Shown: one piece after another, positions 55,737 to 64,000 of the stretch
Numbering within the stretch: the stretch's first letter is position 1
How the letters are laid out: each line of letters begins with the position of its first letter
DNA from: Algoriphagus winogradskyi
Lineage (GTDB): Bacteria > Bacteroidota > Bacteroidia > Cytophagales > Cyclobacteriaceae
Direction: 5' to 3'
DNA: 64,000 nucleotides
NCBI RefSeq assembly: GCF_900182815.1
Contig: NZ_FXUA01000002.1
Span: 868,001 to 932,000 of the forward strand
Made by a program: the position numbers and the translations under genes
Notes under the pieces: model-generated
The model's input: only the letters and a program-made list of their open reading frames with translations
The model's database searches: none
Told to the model about the DNA's origin: nothing

Positions 55737-56234
55737 ATGATTAATGCATTGAAATTGAATCATGAAAGGATTCTATATTGGCTTGGCTTAGTTACTTCAG
55801 TATCTTTTTTTTTAGCTCTATGTGCCTATTTATTTTTCTTTTATCATTACAATCCACAATTAATTGGGACTCATAATATTCCAATTTGGAATAAAGAGGT
55901 AAAATATTTTGCTGTCACTATTACAATTAATTTGATGATTATTGCTTCTGCATTTGGGATGGCAAAGCTTAAAAAAATTGGATGGTTTAGTTTTGTGTTT
56001 TGGCTTGCTTTAAATTTTTTTTTAACTCTCGAATTTTACATTCCATCTGGGTTTCAGGAAGAGAAAAGTCATTTCTCAGTTATTATAGAACTGATGATAT
56101 ATTTTGGATTAATGTACTATCTAACAAGTACACCAATTCGAAAAATTTTCAATTTCAATCACTCTCAATATTTGATGATATTTATTTTTCTCGCATTTGG
56201 GTTGGCGTCATGGTTATTCCTTTATCTAATTTAG
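55737..56234 (+). CDS. Hypothetical multi-pass membrane protein
   Basis: The 165-residue product has five hydrophobic helices with Lys/His-rich short loops and no known signature. Base composition is clearly more AT-rich than the neighbours, with long T runs in the helices. It begins three bases after the symporter stop, so it is likely co-transcribed, but gives the impression of a recent arrival. I do not recognise it. Confidence 0.6.
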   Translation: MINALKLNHERILYWLGLVTSVSFFLALCAYLFFFYHYNPQLIGTHNIPIWNKEVKYFAVTITINLMIIASAFGMAKLKKIGWFSFVFWLALNFFLTLEFYIPSGFQEEKSHFSVIIELMIYFGLMYYLTSTPIRKIFNFNHSQYLMIFIFLAFGLASWLFLYLI

Positions 56235-56246
56235 ATTGATGATTTC

Positions 56247-56585
56247 TCACATCACCAACTCCACCTCTGGATTCCAGAATACTTTATCGAAATCTTGGAC
56301 CTTGTCCTTCAAGACTTTTACTCCTTCTTTTTCCAGTAGTTCCTGCATCTCAGTTGGTGTGGAGAAGTGACCTTTTCCAGTCAATAAGCCTTGGCTGTTC
56401 ACTACTCGATGTGCTGGAACGTCTGACATCGTGTGGGCAGCATTCATCGCATATCCAACCATTCTTGCTCCACTTTTTATACCCAAATAATGTGCGATTG
56501 CACCATAATTGGTTACTCTTCCGCTCGGAATCAAGCGAACTACCTGGTATACGAGATCGAAGTAATTAGGCTTTTCTGGTTTCAT
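56247..56585 (-). CDS. Alkyltransferase-like (ATL) MGMT-fold DNA-binding protein
   Basis: The 112-residue protein has the C-terminal DNA-binding domain of O6-alkylguanine transferases: QVVRLIPSGRVTNYGAIAHY and GARMVGYAMNAA are typical. The active-site motif reads PAHRV instead of PCHRV, so the reactive Cys is replaced by Ala. Such ATL proteins flip damaged bases and hand them to nucleotide excision repair. I favour the ATG at 56585; a longer start at 56627 would overlap the upstream MscS gene more. Confidence 0.9.
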   Translation of the reverse strand: MKPEKPNYFDLVYQVVRLIPSGRVTNYGAIAHYLGIKSGARMVGYAMNAAHTMSDVPAHRVVNSQGLLTGKGHFSTPTEMQELLEKEGVKVLKDKVQDFDKVFWNPEVELVM

Positions 56586-57459
56586 TAGACCAACTGATAA
56601 GGGCTTGATTGACGGTTTTAGTGACATTTCTCTCTATGGCCTTTTCACCGGATTTTATGGGGAATTGATAGCGGACGACGATGCTTTCTGGCTTTCTTTC
56701 GATTACATTCAGCTGAGCCCCCTCCACATAGATGTAGTCTGAAAATTCAGTCAGAGAGTTATTCAGAGCCTTTTCCAGATCATTCAACTGAATCACCGAA
56801 TAAAAAGGGATCTCCGAATCCAGGATGACTTGATGGGAGTTGTTTTTGGAATAATTTACTACTTCAGAGGTCAAAACAAGAGTATTTGGAACGATGACAA
56901 TCTCACCTGTCTCAGTTTTCAGCACCATGTTGATCAGTGTAATATCCCGTATAAAACCCACATTTTTTCCAATCAAAATCTTGTCACCAATTTCCAGCTG
57001 ATCCGAAAACATAATGATCAAACCGTTGACAATATTGGTGATGTAATCCTTGGTCAATAGAGCTATCGCTGCTGCAACAATCGTGATACTAGTGAGAAAT
57101 TCCAACGGACGAACTCCAAAAGCAAGCATCAAGGTGATTAAAAACACAATAATATTTAGCAAGCTGGAAAGACGATCAATACCGATTACAAAGTTGGGTT
57201 GAACTCTCGATTCCTCCGTTCTTTTCAGGTAAAATTGTAGCGTGATAATTCTGGCTAGAGAAATAATCAAGTTCCCACTTAGTAAGAAAATTGCAGCTCT
57301 GATCAGATTTGATGCGATGATATGCGTATCGAAGAATGGGCTAAACCAGCTATTTGATTCAAAAGCTGTGATCAAAACCACAAGTAGGAGAAACTTTAAA
57401 AAGAAATTTCTCCTGCGTTTGTTTTCCTGATTCTTGATGATGCTTTTAAGTTGATTCAT
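56566..57459 (-). CDS. MscS family mechanosensitive ion channel
   Basis: The 297-residue protein has about three to four N-terminal helices, a pore-like helix with LEFLTSITIVAAAIALLTKD, the beta-domain with SDQLEIGDKILIGKNVGFIRDI, and a C-terminal alpha/beta domain. The SDQLEIGD-like segment is the MscS signature. It guards against osmotic shock. Its start at 57459 overlaps the ATL gene end and its ATG shares two bases with a divergent frame. Start at 57492 is possible. Confidence 0.85.
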   Translation of the reverse strand: MNQLKSIIKNQENKRRRNFFLKFLLLVVLITAFESNSWFSPFFDTHIIASNLIRAAIFLLSGNLIISLARIITLQFYLKRTEESRVQPNFVIGIDRLSSLLNIIVFLITLMLAFGVRPLEFLTSITIVAAAIALLTKDYITNIVNGLIIMFSDQLEIGDKILIGKNVGFIRDITLINMVLKTETGEIVIVPNTLVLTSEVVNYSKNNSHQVILDSEIPFYSVIQLNDLEKALNNSLTEFSDYIYVEGAQLNVIERKPESIVVRYQFPIKSGEKAIERNVTKTVNQALISWSNETRKA

Positions 57460-57517
57460 GCCTTTTCGAAAAATTAAGCCTAATTTTAACAAATATCAGA
57501 AAGAATATTGGAGTAGT

Positions 57518-58195
57518 ATGAGCAGAAATATCATAATCACAGGCGCAGGAGGGAATTTAGGTTCGGCAGTAGTCGAAAAGTTTAAGCGTGAAGGATATCA
57601 TATTATTGCACTTCTTCATCCGGGAAAAAATGAAGAGGTGGAAGAATCGGATGATTCTTACGAAGTAGACGTGACTGATGAGAAGGCTGTTGCAGCTTTT
57701 ATTAAAGAATATTACCTACAATACGGAGATGTAGATGCATTGGCGTTTTTGGTTGGAGGTTTTGCAATGGGAGGTATATCAGATACCAATCAGTCGGATT
57801 TAGAAAAAATGTTTACGCTTAATTTTTTCTCTGCTTTTCACTTAGTCAAATGGTTTTTGCCTCATATGAAAAAGCAGGGCAAAGGCACTTTCCTTTTCGT
57901 GGGTGCTAGACCGGCACTGCAAGTAGAGGATGCCAGGGATGTTTTGGCTTATGCCTTGAGTAAGAAATTGGTGATTTCGCTTGCAGAGATAGTAGGTGAA
58001 GAGACAAAAAGCACTCCGATTAGATCGCATGTTTTTGTGCCAAGCATTATTGATACGCCTCCAAATCGGGAGTCTATGCCGGACGCTGATTTCAGCAAGT
58101 GGGTGAGAGCAGACGAAATTGCTGAGGCTATGCATTATGCGGTCAATACGCATGCATTAAGAAATATGACATTCAAACTTTACGGTGAAGTTTAA
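57518..58195 (+). CDS. Short-chain dehydrogenase/reductase (SDR)
   Basis: The 225-residue protein has the Rossmann start ITGAGGNLGSAVVEKFKREG (glycine-rich NAD(P) site), LVGGFAMGG in the middle, a catalytic YALSKKL with Tyr-x-x-x-Lys, and FVPSIIDTPPNR as the substrate loop. The Tyr-Lys pair indicates a working SDR. Its substrate is unknown. I take ATG 57518 because it places the first strand directly at the start; the longer frame from 57458 overlaps the divergent MscS start. Confidence 0.85.
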   Translation: MSRNIIITGAGGNLGSAVVEKFKREGYHIIALLHPGKNEEVEESDDSYEVDVTDEKAVAAFIKEYYLQYGDVDALAFLVGGFAMGGISDTNQSDLEKMFTLNFFSAFHLVKWFLPHMKKQGKGTFLFVGARPALQVEDARDVLAYALSKKLVISLAEIVGEETKSTPIRSHVFVPSIIDTPPNRESMPDADFSKWVRADEIAEAMHYAVNTHALRNMTFKLYGEV

Positions 58196-58211
58196 GTTAA
58201 AACTATCGAAA

Positions 58212-58664
58212 ATGAAAAATTTACTATTCGTCCTATTCTCCGTTATTTTGGTCTTTCCTGCATTTTCGCAGTCGGATGAAGCTGAAGTTAAGGCTGTGAT
58301 TGAGTCTCTTTTTGATGGAATGCGTGCGAAAAATGTAGAACAAATTGGGGCGGTTTTTTCCGAAAATGCAATTATGCAGACCATAGAAACCACCGGAGAA
58401 ACGGGTATGGTGAAGGCTGGATCTGTGGCAGACTTTGTGAAGGGAATTGGTAGTCTGCCTGAAGAGGCAAAATTGGATGAAAGGATTACCGATTACCAAA
58501 TTAACATTGATGGTCCAATGGCGACAGCATGGACTCCGTACGAGTTTTATTTTAATGACAAATTCAGCCATTGCGGCGTGAATTCTTTTCAATTAGTAAA
58601 AATGGCCTCAGGCTGGAAAATAGTTTACATCATCGATACTCGCCGAAAAGACGGCTGCTCTTGA
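58212..58664 (+). CDS. Secreted NTF2-like (SnoaL/DUF4440) protein
   Basis: The 150-residue product (ATG 58212) has a signal peptide ending FPAFSQ and a cone-shaped NTF2-like domain: VKAVIESLFDGMRAKNVEQI at the front and WKIVYIIDTRRKDGC at the end. Catalytic residues typical of SnoaL enzymes are not obvious, so it may bind rather than convert a ligand. It begins 17 bases after the SDR stop, and the two are likely one transcript. Confidence 0.75.
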   Translation: MKNLLFVLFSVILVFPAFSQSDEAEVKAVIESLFDGMRAKNVEQIGAVFSENAIMQTIETTGETGMVKAGSVADFVKGIGSLPEEAKLDERITDYQINIDGPMATAWTPYEFYFNDKFSHCGVNSFQLVKMASGWKIVYIIDTRRKDGCS

Positions 58665-58670
58665 TATTTT

Positions 58671-59126
58671 ATGAATACGTTTAAAGAAAAAGTTTACCAA
58701 ACTGCGATTGCGCAGGTGAAAGAGAAAATCAACCTATTGAAAGCCGAGCGAAAGGCGATCAATGATGGGATTTTAGAAGACACAAAAAGTAGTGCTGGGG
58801 ATAAATTTGAAACTGGCAGAGAAACCATGTCTCGAGATCTCATGACTGTAGAGAATCAGCTTAAGCAGGCTAATTTCGAGTTTGATGAATTGTGTAGATT
58901 TCAGGCAATCAAAGAACCTTCTGCTACAATTCAGGAAGGTAGTTTGGTTCAAGTTGGATCTGACCAATATTTGATTTCAATTAGCCTAGGACAGGTCAAT
59001 GTGGATGGACAAAAACTATTCATGTTGAGTAAAAGCTCTCCATTAGGTGAAATTTTAGTGGGACGCAAGAAAGGTGACCAAGTGGAATTCCGTGGTAGGA
59101 ATCTTACGATCACAGAATTGCTCTAA
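58671..59126 (+). CDS. GreA/GreB-like protein
   Basis: The 151-residue protein has an N-terminal coiled coil (about 5-75, EKVYQTAIAQVKEKINLLKA) followed by a beta domain (about 85-150) with EGSLVQVGSDQYLISISLG and SPLGEILVGRKKGDQVEF. The latter SPLG..L.G.K.GD pattern is the GreA/B C-terminal domain. It lacks a clear pair of acidic residues at the coiled-coil tip, so transcript-cleavage activity is doubtful. Seven bases after the NTF2-like gene. Confidence 0.7.
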   Translation: MNTFKEKVYQTAIAQVKEKINLLKAERKAINDGILEDTKSSAGDKFETGRETMSRDLMTVENQLKQANFEFDELCRFQAIKEPSATIQEGSLVQVGSDQYLISISLGQVNVDGQKLFMLSKSSPLGEILVGRKKGDQVEFRGRNLTITELL

Positions 59127-59133
59127 AACAACA

Positions 59134-59556
59134 TTACTGCTTCTTTGGGACAAAACTCATCAACTCGGTGTCACCATCGAGTAAGATGAGTTTGTCTTTA
59201 CTGATCTTAAAATTCTTTACCTTTTTCATTACCGCAATAAAATCTTGTTCTCCTCTTCCTGGGCATATTTTTTTAGTTATCGCACCAGGATCAAGTAGAA
59301 GCCCGCTGCTTTCCAGTAGAAAGTTTCCAGAGAAATTATTGCATCCTGAAAATCCGGCAAGTTTACCATCATCCAGGAAATTCAGCATTGGTAGTCCTCC
59401 GCTAAACTGATTTAAATCTAGACCTTGGCCCATTAAAGATGAAAGGGCCCAGCTTGTACTTTTGAGGTGGTTTAGTGGATTAATTTCTTTGGTACCTGTA
59501 CAATTTATGAATAGCAGGAATATTAATCCAATCGATACAGTTTTTAAAACGCTCAT
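59134..59556 (-). CDS. META domain lipoprotein (HslJ-like)
   Basis: The 140-residue product has a lipoprotein signal ending LLFINCTGT and a META domain: LKSTSWALSSLMGQ, GKLAGFSGCNNFSGNF with the conserved Cys-Asn-Asn, and a late ELMSFVPK strand. META-domain proteins such as HslJ are heat-inducible outer-membrane-associated lipoproteins of unclear role. It is convergent with the Gre-like gene with an 8-base gap. Confidence 0.85.
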   Translation of the reverse strand: MSVLKTVSIGLIFLLFINCTGTKEINPLNHLKSTSWALSSLMGQGLDLNQFSGGLPMLNFLDDGKLAGFSGCNNFSGNFLLESSGLLLDPGAITKKICPGRGEQDFIAVMKKVKNFKISKDKLILLDGDTELMSFVPKKQ

Positions 59557-59721
59557 AGCGGCAGGGTTTTGGGCTCCTTTAATTTAATGAATTTGATTCC
59601 AAATTCAATTTCGTTATATGGAGAGATAGAAAGTGATTCTATTTGAATTTCAGTTTTCGGGGAAATTCTTGTGTTATTTACAATGAACTTTCAGTTTTTT
59701 TTGAAAATCCCCAATGGATTG

Positions 59722-59753
59722 TTTGGGTAATAAAAATTTTGGCAGTAAGATTG
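59722..59753 (+). promoter_or_regulatory. Candidate promoter of the threonine operon
   Basis: TTTG at 59722-59725 is followed by 20 bases and TAAGATTG at 59746-59753, one mismatch from TAnnTTTG. Transcription would start near 59760, about 60 bases before the leader ORF. Confidence 0.4.
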
Positions 59754-59820
59754 TCATGTCAATTGTCCAGTTATGGTATTTGCAGTAAAAATCTCTTCAG
59801 ACCTAGATCTACTTCCAGCT

Positions 59821-59886
59821 ATGGAAGCGAGAGCCTGCACCACTTTTTCTATGACGACATGGATTGGTACCACGATTACGGGTTAA
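59821..59886 (+). promoter_or_regulatory. Threonine-operon leader peptide and attenuator candidate
   Basis: An ORF of 21 codons, ATG 59821 to TAA 59886, encodes MEARACTTFSMTTWIGTTIT plus a Gly: seven threonines and two isoleucines, the amino acids made from this operon. A shorter version starts at ATG 59851. Right at the end, ACGGG pairs with CCCGT (59878-59892), while the same CGGGT can instead pair with ACCCG at 59908-59912. These are two competing folds suited to ribosome-controlled attenuation. I could not find a full terminator with a T-run in the 178 bases before thrA. Confidence 0.6.
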
Positions 59887-60064
59887 TCCCGTCTATATAT
59901 TTTAAGTACCCGCCCCCTAGGCCTTAATTGGCTAATATTAATTTCCCAAGTAATTAATTCCAGAAGTAAAATTTATGAAATCAAGCATAGCCGAAGGTTT
60001 ACACAGAGGTATGATTATCAACTATGCGAGATTCCATGTGACCCATAAAATCAACTTATAACAC

Positions 60065-62515
60065 ATGAAAATCATCAAGTTCGGTGGCTCATCCGTAGCG
60101 AACCCTGAAAATATACAGCGAGTTTTTTCTATCATTAAGGAAACGCTCAAAGAACATGAAACAGCTATTGTTTTTTCTGCTTTTGGAGGAGTGACGGAAA
60201 GCTTATTGAAGATAGCCCAGTTGGCTAGAGAAGGAGATGAGGCGTACCGTGAAGTCCTACAATCTTTGGAAGAAAAGCATCTGACCATCGTACGTCAGTT
60301 GATCTCTGTACAGAGCCAGTCAACCGTGATGACCTTTGTGAAAGTACGATTCAAAGAGTTAGAGGATCTTTTTCATGGCATTTACCTGATCAAAGAAAAT
60401 TCTGTTCGCACACTGGATTATGTGGCAAGTTTTGGTGAGAGGCTGGCGGCATTTATCCTTGCAGAATCCATGCAGGGACATGGTCTGAAAACTCAGTTTC
60501 TTGATGCACGCGAAGTAATCCGTACCAATGATCGATTCGGTCAGGCGAAGGTTGACTTTGATGTCACCAACGCTGCCATCAAAAACTATTTTGCAAAGCA
60601 TGAGGGAATCAAAGTAATCACTGGTTTTATCGCATCTACTGAAAAAGGAGAAACTACTACACTTGGAAGATCAGGCTCAGATTATACAGCGGCCATTTTT
60701 GCGGCAGCTTTAAATGCTGAGTGTCTTGAAATCTGGACAGATGTTTCGGGCGTGTTGACTTCAGACCCGAAGTTGGTTTACACTGCCTTCACCATTCCTC
60801 AGCTGAGTTATAATGAAGCGATGGAGCTTTCGCATTTTGGTGCCAAAGTTATTTTCCCGGCGACCATGCAGCCAGCGATGCGAAATAGCATCCCCATTTA
60901 TATTAAAAACACCTTTGAGCCTGAAAATCCAGGAACACTGATCAACGGGGAAGTAAGCCCTGGAGCATTGATCAAAGGGATTAGCTCTATTCCAAATGTT
61001 TCTATTGTGACGGTTCAAGGTCCAGGAATGTTGGATTCTGCAGTTGGGACGAGTCGAGTATTCAAAGCTTTGGCTGAGGCGAGAGTAAATATTTTGCTTA
61101 TTTCTCAGGCTTCCTCTGAACATAGTATCTGCTTGGCGATCAAAACTCAGGAAGCGTATTTGGCAAAAGAGGCAGTGGAAAAGGAGTTTTTCTATGAAAT
61201 CAAATCCGGAGAAATGGATGAGGTCATACTGCTACATAACTTGGCTACTGTAGCCGTAGTTGGCGAAAATATGAAGCATAACCCAGGTGCTTCGGGACGT
61301 ATGTTCCGTGCTTTGGGAAGAAACAATATTAACGTAGGAGCAATTGCGCAGGGGAGTTCGGAGTTGAATATCTCGGCTGTGATTCCTCAGCCAGATTTGC
61401 AGAAGGCGCTGAACGCGCTTCATGAGGCGTTTTTCCTATCAGAAAATAAGGTGCTTCACGTATTCTTGGTTGGTACAGGGTTGATTGGTCAAGCGCTGAT
61501 CAAAATGATAGCTAACCAACAGCAAAAGCTTCGTGGGGATAATGAATTGGATATTCAGATCCACGGTCTTGCGAACAGTCGATATATGGCTTTCCATGAA
61601 GATGGCTTCGACCTTTCCAATCCATATGAACTGAGTGATTCTGATGATCAAACTGATTTGGGTAAATTCATCAGAACTATGGAAGAGATGAACTTCTCCA
61701 ATTCTGTATTTGTGGATTGTACCGCAAGCCAGGATGTGGCTGAGCTTTATTCTCAGATTTTGGAAGCTAAAGTTGCGATCGTTACTCCAAACAAAAAAGC
61801 CAATTCTGGCTCCATGGAGCAATACAAATCACTTAAGCGTTTGGCGAAAAAGCGTGGAGTGAAATTCCTGTATGAAACCAACGTAGCGGCAGGACTTCCA
61901 GTAATCAATACGTTACAGGATTTGATGCTAAGTGGAGATAAGGTGATTCGTATAGAAGCGGTACTTTCTGGGTCGATGAATTATATTTTCTCTGAACTTG
62001 AAAAAGGTGATCCTTTCTCTGAGGTGGTAAAAAAAGCGAAAGAACTTGGCTTTACTGAGCCAGACCCTAGAGATGATTTGAGTGGAATGGATGTGGCTAG
62101 GAAGATCCTGATTTTGGGTCGTGAGGCAGAGCAGGATTTGGAGTTTGACTCTATCGATATTCAAAGTATGGTGCCGAAAGATTGTCAAAATTTGGGTACT
62201 GTTCCTGAGTTTTTTGAAGTATTGAGAACGCATGATGTTGATTTTGAAGACATGCTGAAAACAGCAGAAGCAAAAGGAGAAAAACTTCGCTTCATGGCAA
62301 CTTTGGAGAATGGCAAAGCGAAAGTAGGGTTGAATTCCCTTCCACTTTCTCATCCATTTAGTGGATTGGGAGGAAGTGACAATATGATTCTATTGACAAC
62401 AGATAGATATCGTGATAGACCAATGATAATCAGAGGTCCGGGTGCAGGTGCAGACGTAACTGCTGCAGGAGTGTTTGCAGATGTGATTCGTATAGGTAAC
62501 TACACTAGAGAATAA
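60065..62515 (+). CDS. thrA: Bifunctional aspartate kinase/homoserine dehydrogenase I
   Basis: The 816-residue fusion enzyme catalyses the first and third steps from aspartate to homoserine. The kinase domain opens IKFGGSSVANPENI and contains GRSGSDYTAAIFAAAL; two ACT domains follow (about 315-460) that normally sense threonine; the homoserine dehydrogenase part starts VFLVGTGLIGQAL (about 465) and has NVAAGLPVINTLQDL and FTEPDPRDDLSG. The neighbouring leader peptide suggests threonine/isoleucine control. It is the first operon gene; thrB begins one base into its stop. Confidence 0.96.
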   Translation: MKIIKFGGSSVANPENIQRVFSIIKETLKEHETAIVFSAFGGVTESLLKIAQLAREGDEAYREVLQSLEEKHLTIVRQLISVQSQSTVMTFVKVRFKELEDLFHGIYLIKENSVRTLDYVASFGERLAAFILAESMQGHGLKTQFLDAREVIRTNDRFGQAKVDFDVTNAAIKNYFAKHEGIKVITGFIASTEKGETTTLGRSGSDYTAAIFAAALNAECLEIWTDVSGVLTSDPKLVYTAFTIPQLSYNEAMELSHFGAKVIFPATMQPAMRNSIPIYIKNTFEPENPGTLINGEVSPGALIKGISSIPNVSIVTVQGPGMLDSAVGTSRVFKALAEARVNILLISQASSEHSICLAIKTQEAYLAKEAVEKEFFYEIKSGEMDEVILLHNLATVAVVGENMKHNPGASGRMFRALGRNNINVGAIAQGSSELNISAVIPQPDLQKALNALHEAFFLSENKVLHVFLVGTGLIGQALIKMIANQQQKLRGDNELDIQIHGLANSRYMAFHEDGFDLSNPYELSDSDDQTDLGKFIRTMEEMNFSNSVFVDCTASQDVAELYSQILEAKVAIVTPNKKANSGSMEQYKSLKRLAKKRGVKFLYETNVAAGLPVINTLQDLMLSGDKVIRIEAVLSGSMNYIFSELEKGDPFSEVVKKAKELGFTEPDPRDDLSGMDVARKILILGREAEQDLEFDSIDIQSMVPKDCQNLGTVPEFFEVLRTHDVDFEDMLKTAEAKGEKLRFMATLENGKAKVGLNSLPLSHPFSGLGGSDNMILLTTDRYRDRPMIIRGPGAGADVTAAGVFADVIRIGNYTRE

Positions 62516-63450
62516 TGCGCTCCGTCAAAGCCTTTGCCCCAGCAACTGTAGCAAATGTATCTTGTGGATTTGATATCCTTGGATTTGCGATCGATGCGAT
62601 GGGGGATACTGTAGAGCTGGTTCTCAAGGATGAGCCGGGGTTAGTTGTTGTTTCTATTGATGGAGACGACGGGAAGCTCCCTCTTGAAGCGGAGAAAAAC
62701 ACCTGTGCTGTGGCTATTCAAGCCATGTTGGATGAGTTGGATTCCAATGTTGGAATGAATATATATCTGATTAAAGGATTGCCTTTAGGCTCAGGTATGG
62801 GGTCAAGTGCTGCAAGTGCCGTGGCTGCATTGGCAGCTGCCAACAGGCTTTTGGGTGATCCATTTGAAAAGAAAGATTTATTGCCTTTTGCGATAGCGGC
62901 GGAGAAAGTGGCTTGTGGAGCCGGGCACGCAGATAATGTTGCCCCAAGTTTATTAGGAGGCTTTGTGTTGGTAAGAGATTACCATCCGCTGGATGTGATC
63001 AAACTTCCTGTGCCTGACGGTCTTTATTGCACCTTGTTGCATCCACATTATGAGCTAAAAACTGCAGATTCCAGATCTGTACTGAGAGACCAAATTCCTA
63101 TGAAGCATGCAACCATACAGTCTGGAAATGTCGCGGGGTTAATAGCAGGCTTGTATGAAAGTGATTTTCAATTGATTTCCAGATCTCTTCGGGATGTGAT
63201 CGCAGAACCTTATCGAGCGGTTTTGCTTCCGGGGTTTTATGAAGTAAGAGAAGCCTTGAAGGCTGCCGGTGCTTTAGGAATGGGGATTTCAGGTTCTGGT
63301 CCTACACTTTTTGCCCTTTCTCGGGGAAAAGAAACTGCCGAAGCCGTAGGCGAAGCAGGCAAAGAAATATTTTCAAAAATTGGTCTTGACGTAGATGTTT
63401 ATTTCTCTGAAATCAACACTCAAGGCGCTTACGTTATCGAAGAAAAATAA
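62515..63450 (+). CDS. thrB: Homoserine kinase
   Basis: The 311-residue GHMP kinase phosphorylates homoserine. The start segment VKAFAPATVANVSCGFDILG and the ATP loop GLPLGSGMGSSAASAVAAL are the family signatures, with the C-terminal GMGISGSGPTLFAL GHMP motif. Its ATG overlaps the thrA stop as TAATG, so translation is coupled. thrC follows after four bases. Confidence 0.96.
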   Translation: MRSVKAFAPATVANVSCGFDILGFAIDAMGDTVELVLKDEPGLVVVSIDGDDGKLPLEAEKNTCAVAIQAMLDELDSNVGMNIYLIKGLPLGSGMGSSAASAVAALAAANRLLGDPFEKKDLLPFAIAAEKVACGAGHADNVAPSLLGGFVLVRDYHPLDVIKLPVPDGLYCTLLHPHYELKTADSRSVLRDQIPMKHATIQSGNVAGLIAGLYESDFQLISRSLRDVIAEPYRAVLLPGFYEVREALKAAGALGMGISGSGPTLFALSRGKETAEAVGEAGKEIFSKIGLDVDVYFSEINTQGAYVIEEK

Positions 63451-63454
63451 GAGG

Positions 63455-64000
63455 ATGAAGTTTTATAGTACAAATAATTCTGCACATCAGGTAAATCTTA
63501 CTGAAGCGGTGATCAAAGGTTTGGCGCCCGATCAAGGTTTATATATGCCAACGGAAATTCCTGTTTTGTCAAAAGAACTTTTGCAAAAGTTTCCTGAGAT
63601 GACTTTTCAGGAAATCGGATACGAGGTCATAGGAGCCTTGTTTTCTTCGGCGCTCAACCAAGAGCAGATCAAAGATTTGGTAAATCATACGCTGACATTC
63701 GATGCGCCTCTGGTGAAAGTGGAAGAAGATGTCTATAGCTTGGAGCTTTTTCACGGGCCTACATTGGCATTTAAAGATTTTGGAGCTCGTTTCTGTTCCA
63801 AATTGATGAGCATGCTAATGGAGAAGTCTGATCGGAAAGTCCGGGTGCTGGTAGCGACTTCAGGTGATACTGGGAGTGCGGTAGCCAATGGATTCTTGGG
63901 AGTGGATGGAGTGGATGTGATCATTCTTTTCCCTAAAGGAAAAGTAAGTGAGCTTCAGGAAAAGCAGTTTACTACGCTAGGTCAAAATATCACAGCGCTG
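63455..64000 (+). CDS. thrC: Threonine synthase, N-terminal part (cut by window end)
   Basis: 182 codons are present with no stop before the window end. The protein turns O-phosphohomoserine into threonine. The PLP lysine lies in FHGPTLAFKDFGARF (Lys107) and the phosphate-binding loop is ATSGDTGSAV. Start ATG 63455 gives the usual MKFYSTN opening; a GAGG purine run sits directly before it. Third gene of thrABC. Confidence 0.95.
   Translation, partial: MKFYSTNNSAHQVNLTEAVIKGLAPDQGLYMPTEIPVLSKELLQKFPEMTFQEIGYEVIGALFSSALNQEQIKDLVNHTLTFDAPLVKVEEDVYSLELFHGPTLAFKDFGARFCSKLMSMLMEKSDRKVRVLVATSGDTGSAVANGFLGVDGVDVIILFPKGKVSELQEKQFTTLGQNITAL

Noticed and set aside
58671..59126. 3-oxoacyl-ACP synthase annotation sometimes given to such proteins
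   Set aside because: No thiolase-fold motifs; the coiled coil plus the C-terminal beta domain match Gre-like proteins.
59643..59927. 94-codon plus-strand frame upstream of thrA
   Set aside because: Composition is not protein-like, no family match, and it overlaps the better-supported leader peptide in another frame.
61439..61822. Minus-strand 127-codon frame inside thrA
   Set aside because: It is a shadow of a fully conserved enzyme region and shows no protein-like features.

Overview
The window is a chromosomal segment of a Bacteroidota bacterium, most likely a Cyclobacteriaceae-type (Algoriphagus-like) member of the Cytophagales. This rests on the modest GC content, the Bacteroidota promoter form (TTTG, about 19-20 bases, TAnnTTTG; best seen before the tRNA at 53270-53300), a type IX secretion sorting tail at 45483-47567, many SPII lipoproteins, and housekeeping genes with a Cytophagales flavour. 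No phage, plasmid, CRISPR array or complete insertion sequence was seen.

Region 1 (1-5853, minus strand) is a sugar-catabolic operon. In transcription order it holds a DeoR regulator, an L-fucose/L-arabinose-isomerase-like enzyme, a split transketolase (N and C subunits), a ribose-type periplasmic binding protein, a DUF2291 protein and the start of the ABC ATPase, which runs off the window. A FucI-like isomerase with a dedicated split transketolase suggests an unusual ketose as substrate, such as apulose or 6-sulfofructose. Region 2 (6409-14187, plus strand) runs divergently and is a polysaccharide (pectin/arabinan side chain) locus: three paralogous Sde0182/DUF1593 nucleoside-hydrolase-like proteins, a PL1 pectate lyase, a GH127 beta-L-arabinofuranosidase, and the relic of a fourth Sde0182 C-terminal domain. 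Repeated sequences in the shared intergenic region may be DeoR operators linking the two.

Region 3 (14220-34395) is mostly core metabolism: ribB, a GlxA-type regulator, AHSA1-like and VOC-like double-domain proteins, lolA, ftsK, pyrD, an M28 peptidase, gcvP, lipA, osmC, an SdaAA-type serine dehydratase, a Na/Ca exchanger and upp. Region 4 (34587-47567) carries an NfeD/flotillin pair, a lipocalin/TspO-like/disulfide-oxidoreductase cluster, an S9 peptidase, an amidohydrolase lipoprotein and a T9SS cargo with FG-GAP-like repeats. Region 5 (47661-52555) has murF, a PIN toxin/DUF6364-like antitoxin pair, DUF2461, a Cof-type phosphatase and small lipoproteins.

Region 6 (about 52660-53300) is the most unusual part. 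An intact tRNA-Ala(GGC) with a strong promoter and a terminator is followed by a small GIY-YIG nuclease gene. That gene's stop codon lies inside a second, degenerate copy of the same tRNA, in which the anticodon arm is replaced exactly by a palindromic hairpin. The tRNA 3' half and terminator are repeated perfectly (63 bp) on both sides of the nuclease, and a third, more decayed unit follows. This looks like a nuclease-driven, tRNA-associated mobile element.

Region 7 (53308-64000) has recR, clpS, an SSS symporter, an alkyltransferase-like protein with Ala in place of the active Cys, an MscS channel, an SDR, small proteins, and at the right edge the threonine operon thrA-thrB-thrC. A Thr/Ile-rich leader peptide (59821-59886) lies upstream and suggests attenuation. 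thrC is cut by the window end.
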